Positions 36,201 to 46,985 of a stretch of 64,000 bases of DNA are shown piece after piece. The notes below the pieces were generated by a model. The model was given only the letters and a program-made list of their open reading frames with translations, was not told the origin of the DNA and made no database searches. The stretch covers positions 12,241,501 through 12,305,500 of the forward strand of contig NC_059084.1 in the NCBI RefSeq assembly GCF_020497125.1, written 5' to 3'. Made by a program: the position numbers and the translations under genes. Within the stretch, counting starts at the first letter, position 1. Every line of letters starts with the position of its first letter. The DNA comes from Mauremys mutica. Taxonomy: Eukaryota; Chordata; Testudines; Geoemydidae.

Positions 36201-36357
36201 AGTATTGACCAGGGGGTGGCTGATCCTGAGCCATTATTTCCTTCCTGCTTGCTATTTCCTTACAGCTTCTTATTAAGCTAAACAAATATATTCATACAGA
36301 AAACATCCCAGTAACCCCAAATCGCCATGCAGGATTCATCAGTTATTACAGAGCAGC
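36201..36357. repeat. Unrecognised dispersed repeat, copy B
   Basis: Second copy of the segment at 25863-26016, same orientation, with small indels. The similarity starts at AGTATTGACCA and fades after TTACAGAGCAG. Confidence 0.8.
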
Positions 36358-36364
36358 TTCCCGC

Positions 36365-38360
36365 CCATCACAGTTCCACAGAGAGACCTGCACAGGTTTG
36401 GATTGCTACAAAATCTGAATAAGCATATTACAAAACTGATATTCCCATTACGGAGGGTTTCCAGAAAAGTGATTTAAAAGTCTGGGGTGATTGCACATGA
36501 TCTGCAATCTCTTCCCAATTACCCTGGATCTCTCCTCAGAAACGTTTCTCAGAAAAAGCCATGACTGAATTTAGTAAGTGGAAAAGAAATGAGTGATAGA
36601 AGGGGGACTAATGCATGTATTTATTACTGCTGACACCACACAGTGGTCCCATGCTTGATTAAATTTTACCCACAGTACGTATCAGCCAAAATCCACTTTC
36701 TACCCACCTCCACACACAGTTTCAGACAACAGGAGGCACTAATTTAGAATCTGACACTACTGCTTGATGCATTGAACATAACATTCATTGTGATTAAATA
36801 CAGCAGCTAAAAATAGCTGTGCACATGGACCAGCCTTTCATTGTGTTCATGAGATGAACCACAGTATTGAAAACATGACAAATAATAAGGTCTGCAAATA
36901 CTTTTGTCAGTCCATGAAGGCCAGATGAACATTCACACAAAGAAAGAAAGAAAACCACCATCAGGTCAAACAGGAGGTTCCATGTTTTAAATAACACAGA
37001 GGACCTGGAACTGCAAAACCATGACAACTTAGTACATAGCTTTATTGACCAGTACATTATCCATACAGCAGAGACGTCTTCACCTCCACTCTCTGGATTT
37101 TTGTGGGTAGTTTGGTGAAATGCGGGTAACACTAGCTACAGCCATGGTGGTCTGATGAATCATTACTGAACATTTGTCAAAGTGCCTTTTGAAGAGGGGA
37201 AAAGTGCTAGGTCTTATGGACTACTCTGATAAGAACAGGAAAACTTGAAATCAGCAATTGATAATCTCAGTAAGGAATCTATTGCATCTGAAACAACATC
37301 TCCTCTAGCAGCTAAATATTAACATTGCGGATGATATGTTCCATTTTCAGTTGCAAATGTTCTGTATCCTACAACCCTGGATGCCGCAAGGGACTGACTG
37401 ACACCTCTTCCCACTCATTAGAGAGTTCTGGAAATAGAAGCCGTTAGATATTAGAGACTGTTTTTGGCTCTAGATAATTTACAGGGCTACAAGAGAGACC
37501 AGGGCCCAGATCCAAAACCTACTGAAGTCAATTAGATCTGGATTAGGTCTCAGGCAGCATTACGAGATCAGTGTGGCAAGTCCAGCAGTAAAAGGACATC
37601 TATTTCAGCATATTGTTTGGAAGACGTTAGTCAATTTGATACCTTCACACAATGAATGAATATATAATTTTTCAACAAAACAAAAAGGGACTTATGACAA
37701 ATATTTGATAGACTAATTCTTACGTCACTTACAGAACATGCTTCACCCTTTGACTTTTGGTGTAATTTAAATGAATGAGGGAGCCAGAAAATTCTCTTGA
37801 TCAAATTACTTCAAATTATTATTCTATTATTAAAAGTCAGATTTTCACAATTTTCACAATTGCTGATATGCCATTACACATGTAAAGCTACATGCAATTT
37901 TGCATGCCTTATTTGTACACAAAATGATCACAACTGCCAATAGTCAGAGCAAGTGCACATGCAAACGGCACTTTCTAATTGCACTACTGTGACTCCGTGC
38001 ACACCCACAGTATGTGCATATGCAAATTAGGCGTGCTAACTAACGTACCTTTTTTACATGCTCTGGGCCTGAATCTTCAACCCAAAAGATTAAAGCATCT
38101 AATTCCCATTGATTTTTCTTCCCCCAAACCATAACAGTGAGAAATCAGAGAACAGATTCCAGGTCCACAGCATGCCACAATGTCTGATAATATTATTCAC
38201 CACATCCATGATTTGCTATCATTCTGTAGTCAAACTGATTTCCTCAGCATGGGCCCAATTCTCCAGTGTCTCACTCCCGGTGTAGTTGTTCCCTCCTGAG
38301 CAAAGGCAGTGCAACTTGGAACTTCCAAAGCATGTCTTTTCTATCAAGTGGATATCTGAC
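36365..38360. other. No gene recognised
   Basis: Frames up to 112 codons (36794-37132, minus) without a recognisable domain. A short AAAG-type run lies near 36940-36955. The stretch 37840-38045 has repeated GCATGCAAAT/TTTGCATG-type words that may be an old repeat. Confidence 0.4.
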
Positions 38361-38365
38361 TACTA

Positions 38366-38916
38366 GGACTACATCTATAATTAAAATGCTACAGCTGCAC
38401 CACTCAAGTGCTACAATGTAGACACTTAGGCCTGGTTTACACTGGGGAGGAAGGGGGGGAATGGATTGATCTAAGTTACACAACTTCAGCTATGTGAATA
38501 ACGTAGCTGAAGTCGACGTACTTAGATCTACTTAATGCAGTGTCTTCACAGTGGTAAGTCAACAGGTGATTCTCCCCTGTCGACTCCGCTTCCGCTTCTC
38601 ACGCTGGTGGAGAACCGGAGTCGCTCAGCGGTCGATTTGAGGTGATAAATCGACCTCCACTGGATTGATCGCTGCCCGTTGATCCAGCGGGTAATGTAGA
38701 CAAGCCCTTAGTACAGTGATGGGAGTTCTCCCATCACTGTAGTAAATCCACCTCCACGAGAGGTGGTAGCAAGGTTGATGGAAGAATACTTCTGTCAACC
38801 TAGCAACATCTACACAGGACTTACGTTGGCTTAGCTGCATAAATCAGGGGGTGTGAATTTCTCACACCTCTGAGCCACATAGCTGGGTCAATCTAATTTT
38901 GTAGTATACAGGAGCC
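38366..38916. mobile_element. Older Harbinger-like MITE split by a younger insertion
   Basis: The left end GGACTACATCTATAATTAAA and the right end read on the minus strand, GGCTCCTGTATACTACAAAA, are diverged inverted repeats, each flanked by CTA. The body is interrupted at 38429-38707 by another element. With the insertion and one TTA removed, the old element is about 269 bp. Its right half holds GGGAGTTCTCCC, CACGAGAGGTGG and the inverted pair GGTGTGAATTTCTCACACC. Confidence 0.75.
38429..38707. mobile_element. Younger Harbinger-like MITE inserted in the older one, 279 bp
   Basis: GGCCTGGTTTACACTGG at the left and, on the minus strand from the right, GGGCTTGTCTACATTAC are inverted ends. TTA flanks it at 38426-38428 and 38708-38710. 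The interior carries palindromes such as AACGTAGCTGAAGTCGACG and a repeated GTCGAC/CGATTT theme. Non-coding. Confidence 0.85.
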
Positions 38917-39040
38917 CTAGGGATTGGCAGAGAACAGCAACACAGACTCCTGAATAGCCATCAGATGTTAATAATTTTCGACCATAGCCAGTCAAGGATA
39001 GTTCTGAACAGAGAGATGAAGAACTCAATGTCTTACATAG

Positions 39041-39232
39041 AGCTGCTTGAATAATGTTTGACTAATTTTACCATTTGTTTTCAAATTTATTCAAATTCAC
39101 ACTTTGTTAGAACATTCAACCAGCTCCATATCATAGCTGAACATCATCTGTCAAGTAAACTATTCAGAAAATAAATAATTAAATTAATATTAGTGTTATC
39201 TGATATTTAGTATTTTGTATTCGACCAGCTCT
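39041..39232. repeat. AT-rich foldback family copy with AGAGCTG ends
   Basis: AGAGCTGCTTGAATAATG opens and TTCGACCAGCTCT closes this AT-rich stretch. AGAGCTG/CAGCTCT is a 7-bp exact inverted pair. A second internal CCAGCTCC lies at 39120. Confidence 0.55.
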
Positions 39233-39239
39233 GATCCTA

Positions 39240-40600
39240 CCAAGCCCCAGAGTCATTCTGGGCCCCCACCTGACGTGTAGATTATTATAAATGTATTTGA
39301 ATTATGCTAGGCAATACCTATATCCTACTTTGGGAACCACAAGGGTGTATCATTGTCTGCAACATGTCTCCATGGGGGCAGGATTGGGGTTTAGGTACTG
39401 AAATTACATGCTGTGCATTTATTTTACAGTGTATTCATTCTGAATAGGAATACCGTGTTATCTTTGCCTAGAAAATTAGTTCAAAATAAACACTGTAGGG
39501 CCTTGAAATCTTAAATACAGCAAGAACACAGTGGACAGCTTTGGTATAGGCAATATTCCTTTCCCCTATACTTGTAAAAGCCTGGCTAGTGAAATGCCTT
39601 AACGCTTCAACCAAACTCACAGATCTAACTCGAGCATCTGTAAAGCTCTATAAATACAAACAACCATCCTGAATGAGATTAAACCAAGTTCAGTTGCTGA
39701 TTTAGATTGTAAGCTCTTTGTGGCAGGGACTGTCTGCTACTCTGTGTCCTACTTACTTAGTGTACCGAGGCTCCATTCTTGGCTGGCCCTTAGGCACTAT
39801 GATAGTAAACATGATCTGTAATGATGATGATGCTTTTGCTTTGCTCTGGGCATTACAGTTCATCACAAACTACCTGTAGAGCACTGAATTCTTCTCTCCC
39901 TTCCAAAGGGGAAAGACAGCAACCGGTGACACATTCAGGGGAGTAAATGTATTTAAAAGTAGAGGGTTACAAAAGTAAATAAAACTGTTTTAACAATAAT
40001 GAACATAATAATGTACTTTCTTTTCATGTCAGTTTTGCTCTGTTAGTTACTTGATGATGTGATGCACTATAAATGGCTTTAAAGAACATTCCTTGTCAGT
40101 CACTGCTGCCCGGGGGGGAAAATGCTAGCTAGCTCAACCCTCAAAAGTAATTAAAGATAATCAACGAAAAATGCAAGGGGTCTGTTGCACTCCGCATTCC
40201 AAACTCCACCTTACAACAAGAACATAGCACAAAAATTATTATTTAAATTTAAACCTTTTCCATGGTGAATTGCGGGTGGGGGAGAAGGCACAAGCGAAAG
40301 GGGGTTGTTTGCAAGCTTAGCATTTCAAGAAGAAAGAAATGGATGAAAAAGCAACACCGAGATTCTAATATTGACTGAAAGAGGGAAAGAAAAAAAGTTC
40401 CTGCAACTCTGAATTCTTTCTTTTTTGCGTTTTTTTTGGTGATAGACTTCTTGCCGCAATATCTGCCTCCAAATTTATTAAAGTAAACCAGCTTCATCCC
40501 TTGAAGTCAGTAAAGTTATAGCAGAAATTAATTTGCCTCAGCGAATTTGCTAAGAACAAGTAACAGCTCTACTAATAAAATAATAATGCTGATGTATTTA
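39240..40600. other. No gene recognised apart from one SINE-tail fragment
   Basis: Contains the module at 39702-39812 and otherwise nothing I can assign. Frames are up to 82 codons. Confidence 0.4.
39702..39812 (+). repeat. SINE-tail-like repeat ('tgtaagctc' family)
   Basis: GATTGTAAGCTCTTTGTGGC, AGGGACTGTCTGCTACTCTG, then GGCCCTTAGGCACTATGATA. Same order as the copies at 22434 and 28376. Confidence 0.65.
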
Positions 40601-41399
40601 TATGGGGCCATATTTTCAAAAGTACTCAGTACCCAATAGCTTTCACTGAAATCTCACTTATCATAAATAACAATGAGAGGTGATGGCTGATGAATAGTTT
40701 TGAAAATCTGGCTACTTCTTCAGGTGCCTAAGCAGGAGATGCCTGAGTAGTCTGGGAAATCTGGCCCATAGTATTTTTCATCTCTAAGACTCTTTACAGT
40801 TATTGGAGCCACTCCTGCTATCCTTGCCCAGGAAAACTCATTGGATTTTTCACCAGAGCAAGGACTATCTGATTAGGTGCATGAGATCTTTCTTCACCCC
40901 AAGTGCAATACACAAAAGGAAGAACAGCAATGTAAAAATATAGGGGCTGACTTTCAGAAGTGCCGATGTGATTTCCACCCTCTTGGCCAAAACTCCAGGG
41001 ACTGAATTGGGGACTTCTGGAGCTGAAAGCATGCGATGCTACAGACAAGACTCTGTAGCTGAGGTCTGTAACAACATATCTCCTTTATGGATCAGCACAC
41101 AGGGAAGGCCTGTAACACACACATTCACCAGTGCTTTACACTGAGCAACCTCTGTTCCAGCTGAAGTGAATGGGAGCTATAGGTGCTCAGAAAAGACCTG
41201 ATTGTGGGATGGCTTCCATTGAAGCAGAGGACAAAACTCCCATTGGTTCAATGGGGGCAGGGCAGGCCAGGCCAAAGGAGGACTAAATTGTTATGTGAAG
41301 TAGAAGTTAGAAACTTCGGCCTGATCCTGAGAGCTCTGAACTCACAATGACATCATGGTGATGATATCCAGATGCTCAACACCTCACAAGATCGGGCCC

Positions 41400-44300
41400 T
41401 TACAGTATAGAAAGCTCATCTCTGCCAAGCTCACTTGCATCTGTGGAATGTATTTAATAAACCAAGGAATTTAGAAGACAGGCAATGCCAATAAAAATCA
41501 GAGTCACTGTATTTTAGCACCTTTACTAAAGTGCTATATAGACTTGGGCAAGTATTGCCAGTTTCACTAGCTTTTAGGGCTGTTTGCTACACATATTAAG
41601 CAGAAGCAAGGAAGAGAGCAAGTGGATAAGTAATTAAGAATATAATTAATTACACTACATACATGATTACAGGGGCAACAAAAAAACCTTTCAATTTTCA
41701 ATATATTGGCCTAGTGTTTGTCTGTGTTTGTTTCTACCATACTCTGTTATTGAGCTCAACATAAAAATATTGCCATTTAAAACAATGTTATTCATATCAG
41801 CAATTTTCTAAGTAACTTTTAAAAACACTGATGTATTATTTCACAATAATTTATATAAGTCCATGAATATGGGGTTCCAAAAGTATGTAAATAAATGTTC
41901 AGAGTATTGCTTAAAGCTCTGATGCTGACCTAGATTTGATCTTTTCAGGTATCCACACTCTAGCTCTTCTTTCAGAATAAAGAAACATAGCCTCGAGGAA
42001 TGATTGTGTCCGCTTCACAAATGATGAGTGTGGATTCCACGTGACCACAAAAAACAAAATACTGTACAAGTCGTAATTAAAGTGACCGTATAAAATATCC
42101 CATGGATTCCATCTAATTTTGTGCAGACCGCACAATTTAATCCTGGTCCCACTGAATTCACTGGGAGTTTTACAGTTGACTTCCATGCATCTAGGTTTTG
42201 GCACTCATTAACAATGCAGTGAACATATAAAACAAACATCATGAGCGTGTGTAGAGCGCACACAGGGAATGCTAGGGAAAAATCTACAAAACTTTTCTGG
42301 AGTGACTTAGTTCAGGAAGGATACTAAACCACTTGAAAAAGACAAACGTGAGTAAGATATTAAATTTAAATCATATGCTACAAAGAAAAAATAAGTGAAG
42401 ATTTTTATAGAAGGCTGACTATTAATGTAGACATTTTTAGAAGAGCCACAAAAATTGGTCGACATTACATATTAAGATATATATAATATTTGAATTATGA
42501 TAATTTGGATTCACGTGGGATACATTTTTATTAAACAATTTATTTTTAAGTATATATATATATATCTTAAAAAAACAAGTATTTTTAAGATATAATTTTC
42601 TGCATGTCATTTTTAATGAGAATATGTCCCAGAGACAAAGTCATATATTAATTTAACTCTCTGAGGAAAAAAAGGAGCATATCAGTAAACAATGCAACTA
42701 TTTAAATTTAAACATTACATATAAATAATGGGTAATTGGCCCGGATGTTATTATCTGAATGGGGATTGAGGGAATAACTAGATTTAGACATTCCAGTGTA
42801 ATATACCATATATAAAGTTGTATGCATGCATTTTAATTCCAGATTTAAACCCAGATGGAAATTAAACTGAAAATGTGTAAATGCTTAAAATGGAAAGTGT
42901 CTTGGTTTCTTAAAAATGAAATATTTTGAATTTCAGCATCTTAATGGAAGCATAGTTTGAAGCACGGATGATGAAGTGCAGACCAATTAAATTGTTAGTA
43001 CTTTAAAGTCTTAGCAAATAGATGTTACATCTGTCTAACTCTGTGTATGCATAGAAAGTGACTAAAGTCCTGCCAAATAGAGTGTGACCTTCAATCTGCC
43101 ACTCTCATGGTGAAAGACAGGGAAGTAAATTACTTGGCCTTCTTATTCTATTCATGGTGAATACAAAATGGTCGGAGTTGACCTGCCGCCAGTCTTGCAG
43201 GCTCCGATTCTGAGTGGCACCCTACAGTTTACACAACCCAGGATGAATACAATGAAAGAGGGGCTCCATTCAGAGGGGCCTGCATGCAAAAGAGACGACC
43301 ATTAGATCATAGTAATTATTCCATTTACATCACATAGTGACACAGTGGGACATGAAGGACTCATCAAACACTTCTCTTCACCCAGGCCCTGGCTGCTAAT
43401 GAGGCACATTGGATTTCATTGTGCTTCCCATTTACTCATGTACTATGGCCTGCCTGCCAACAACAGCTCAGTACACCAGACAGGCTGTCCCTTTCAGAAC
43501 CATTTATTCCTCTCTCAACCTTTGACCCCAAGGGTTATGACATCAGCAGCCCTGATTTGTGATCATTTTTATTGGCGGACATTCAACTCTTGTTTCCTGT
43601 GTTTAACTCTGCCTCCCTTTTTTTAGCTAAACTTATTGGTTCTAATAGGCATCTGCCAAAAGACTATAAAGTAAGCCAGAGCTTTCACAAAGAGGCTTCT
43701 GATCTTGCTATAAAAAGCCCCATAGCTACTATTTATGCCAATAATAACGAGTAATTCATTATCTAGGTGCACAAAATCTGTTCACCGCTAAAATGTTGAA
43801 CAATTCAGAGCAGATGTCCAACAATTTTATGAGTTTTAATTAAAATGTTCTATTTATTTTCATTAATACACTTGGGGTTTTAAATATACAGAGATGTTAC
43901 ATGGATGCACAGTAGTATTTTGCAAATTATGCCTTCAGAGAGGGGATTAAGAGAGGATGATTTGGGCTAATCAGATGCTGATTTGGAGCTAATTTTTTCC
44001 CAGTTAGGTGTTCATGCAAAATTGAAAAGGAATTAAAGTTGAGTTTTAAAAAGATGCTGCTTTCTTGAGTCACAACAGCAACATTTTAGGAGTCAGTGAA
44101 CTTAATGTACATTCTTCCTATTTGAAATAGAGAAAGGAAAATTGCATTTTGTAGCAAAGTCCTTTATTTCAAAGCTAGTGTTCCAAATGGAAATTAAATA
44201 TCTTTAGAACAGGTTTTCAAAACACATGTTTTTCATAATGTCATTTGTTTAATCACTCTGATTTACCAGCACAAACAGAATTATATTTACAACTAGCTTT

Positions 44301-44745
44301 TGGTAATCATACATTCAAAATAGTCATTTGCTAAGAGACTAAAGTTATAAAGTTACATAAGTAAAGAGTCACAAATTAGTTTGTTTGTTTGTTTTAAACA
44401 TTTTTTTAAAGGAAACTATTTAAATATTTAAGATGTTGATGTTGAATGTAACATGAAATATTGTAATCCATGCTCTCTCATCTGAGTAATAAGCTTTTGG
44501 CCTGAAGTTAAAAGTTAATTAATTTTAAAGGAGGATGGCTTTAGCTCAATTATAATCATAAGTGAATTACCAAAAAGAAAGATCATGTATAACAAATTTT
44601 AAACTGTTACAGTCACAGACAACGATTGCAGGAAGCAGTTAAGTAATAGGAGAAGTTTTTTAATAACAAAAAGGACTTACTTTAACCAGCTATATGCTGA
44701 TAATGTTTATATTAAGCTTTTCTTTTTTTGAGCTAATCTAAAAAA
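41400..44745. other. Repeat-poor AT-rich block; possible conserved non-coding region
   Basis: For over 3 kb I see almost none of the repeat families found elsewhere in the window. The sequence is AT-rich with frequent TAATTA/ATTAA words and ATGCAAA-type words, such as CATGCAAAATTG near 44012, and a TA run at 42550-42566. Frames reach 97 codons with no known domain. Absence of insertions can reflect selection, but by eye this is only suggestive. Confidence 0.35.
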
Positions 44746-44749
44746 CAAT

Positions 44750-44836
44750 GGGCAAGATTCTGAGCTGTTGTAAACTGACATAACTCCAGTGAAATCTATG
44801 GAGCAACACTTACTTACCACAGCTGAGATTCTGGCC
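44750..44836. repeat. Foldback repeat, 87 bp
   Basis: GGGCAAGATTCTGAGCTG at the left and GGGCCAGAATCTCAGCTG from the right (minus strand) are inverted copies with few differences. A partial relative (GGGCCAGAACCTCAGCC) starts at 45231. Confidence 0.75.
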
Positions 44837-45335
44837 CAATTTATCTTTGTAGTCAAGTAAATTGTTTTACCTAGTACCTACTATTCTGTTTCATTTCTGC
44901 CACATTTCATAGTTCTAAGTCTATTTATACAACTTAGGCTATGACAAAAGCAGAGCTACCACAGTTTGATAATAATTTATACTCACATACACTCTAACTA
45001 CTCATAGGCATTAGGAACGAGGAAGACAATCTTCATTGTCTAATTGAGCATTTTCTAAACTGCAATAGTGCACATACATTTCATAGAGTTTTGTACATGA
45101 ATTAGGTAATTGCATGTGCATGTCCAAATGACCAGATAAGGGTATCTATACATATAATTACCTGATATATATGCAATCACAGTAATTGCATGGTATTTTA
45201 AAAAAAATATTATTAATTAAAGAAAGCATTGGGCCAGAACCTCAGCCGGTGTAGCTCAGCACTAGCTGAGGACCTAGCTTATGCTTCTGGTTTCTAGAAT
45301 ATGGGTACTTTAAAAATGACATAGATGAGGTAGAT

Positions 45336-45642
45336 CAGGGGTCGGCAACCTTTCAGAAGTGCTGTGCTGAGTCTCATTTATTCACTCTAATTTAAGGTTT
45401 TGCGTGCCAGTAATACATTTTAATGTTTTCAGAAAGTCTCTTTCTATGTCTATAATATATAACTAAACTATTGTTGTATGTAAAGTAAATAAGGCTTTAA
45501 AAATGTTTAAGAAGCTTCATTTAAAATTAAATTAAAATGCAGAGCCCCCCGGACTGGTGGCCAGGACCCAGGCAGTGTGAGTGCCACTGAAAATCAGCTC
45601 ACGTGCCACCTTTGGCACCTGTGCCTAGGTTGCCTACCCCTG
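45336..45642. mobile_element. Non-autonomous hAT-like transposon, 307 bp, perfect 8-bp duplication
   Basis: CAGGGGTCGGCAACCT at the left and CAGGGGTAGGCAACCT from the right (minus strand) differ at one of 16 positions. AGGTAGAT is repeated exactly on both sides (45328-45335 and 45643-45650). The ends and 8-bp duplication identify a hAT-superfamily element. The interior is AT-rich and non-coding. Confidence 0.95.
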
Positions 45643-46176
45643 AGGTAGATGGAACAACCCTGCATTGGGAAGAAGATGGCCTTTCACGGTATAGCTTTGA
45701 GAGCTGTTCCTAGACGTGTTGGAAATTATATTGCAAATGATTAAGATTCCACCACATCCTTTTGGAAGTGACTCTACTTTAATACATCTTATCGTCAGGA
45801 AGATTTTCCAGATATTCAGCCTTCATTTCCCTTTTCTTATCCCTTGACTTTTATAACCAGATCCCTCTATGCCACTTTCAATAATGCTTTTCTTTCTTTA
45901 GGGCAAAATTATGTCTTGTCATAGAAATGATGCCCAAACAGCCATACATTAGTGATACAAAAGCAATGACATTGTGAACTTTTATTCCCTCATCCTTATA
46001 GCAACATGGGAAAATCTATGTGTACATGTGTGAGAGCAACAGTTCTCAGCATTACCGCCTCCAGATAGTTGTGTACCTCAATACATAGACATGTACAGTA
46101 TGATACAGCATTTGTCTTCCAGCACTTCAGAAATGGAATTAGAACAACAATAAAAATACTGTTGTGGAGTTCCATG

Positions 46177-46248
46177 GGGTGAAATCCTGACTCCTTAAAA
46201 GTAAATGGCAAAACTTCAACTGACATCAGTGGAGCCAAGATTTCACCC
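46177..46248. repeat. Foldback repeat, 72 bp with 18-bp arms
   Basis: GGGTGAAATCCTGACTCC and, on the minus strand from the right, GGGTGAAATCTTGGCTCC match at 16 of 18 positions. The loop contains AAATGGCAAAACTTCAACTG. A partial copy (GGGTGAAAGCCTGGCTC) lies at 46628. Confidence 0.8.
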
Positions 46249-46860
46249 ACAGTATCTCGGTGACTCGATTCAGATTTGCTTTACAAATAAAATGTTTTTC
46301 TCGCTCTGTATACTCACCACAGCTTTGAATGTCAGGCTGGGTTCTTTCCATCTCACACATCACCACCAGCAACAAGAGTTTTGCAGCCCAAACTGTGCTC
46401 TGAGTTACACATGAACCATCTTCACCATCCTATTGCACAATTATACACAACCCCATACACAACCCTTCAAATAATCCTGTTACACCAGTACAACTCTACT
46501 GAGAATAATGGGGGTGAACTGAGAGGATAGTAAAACCTGATGTTGGTGCAGAATCAGAAAAGTGTCAAGTTTGACTTTCAAATCCCTGGGTGAGATTGTG
46601 AAATGCTTGTTGTGAGAAAATTCCTTGGGTGAAAGCCTGGCTCGGCTGAAGTCAATGGCAAAACTGTCATCGATTTCCCCCCTCCTATCTTTTTACTTGT
46701 AAATGGAGCAATCGGGGGCTGGAATAATTGAGACAACACATGGAACTACAGCTGGGTGGGAAACCACCTTCTGCATTCTGCATCAGAATGAAGCCAAGAT
46801 TGTACAAAAATTTAAATTAAAAAAAAATGGGGGAGGGAAGAGTACCTGCCCCCCACCCCA

Positions 46861-46980
46861 AGAGTGTCCAGAGGTTAGAGTATGCAGCGGGGATGTTGAA
46901 GGCCCAAGTTCAAGTCCCTGCTAAGCCTAATTCACAGCTGGGATTTGAACCTGTGTTGCCCAAATCCCAGCACTCTAGCC
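46861..46980. repeat. Inverted pair of tRNA-like SINE modules
   Basis: On the plus strand AGAGGTTAGAGTATGCAG is followed by AAGTTCAAGTCCCTGCT. Immediately after, on the minus strand, GGGCTAGAGTGCTGGGATTT is followed by CACAGGTTCAAATCCC. Each has a tRNA-like GGTTCRANTCC (B-box) match and a weak A-box-like stretch. The two units face each other. I infer RNA polymerase III-derived SINE fragments and not functional tRNAs. Confidence 0.5.
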
Positions 46981-46985
46981 CCTAG

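Noticed and set aside
42545..42570. TA run as a CRISPR-like or regulatory repeat
   Set aside because: A simple (TA)n microsatellite in a eukaryotic setting. No CRISPR-type spacer pattern exists in the window.
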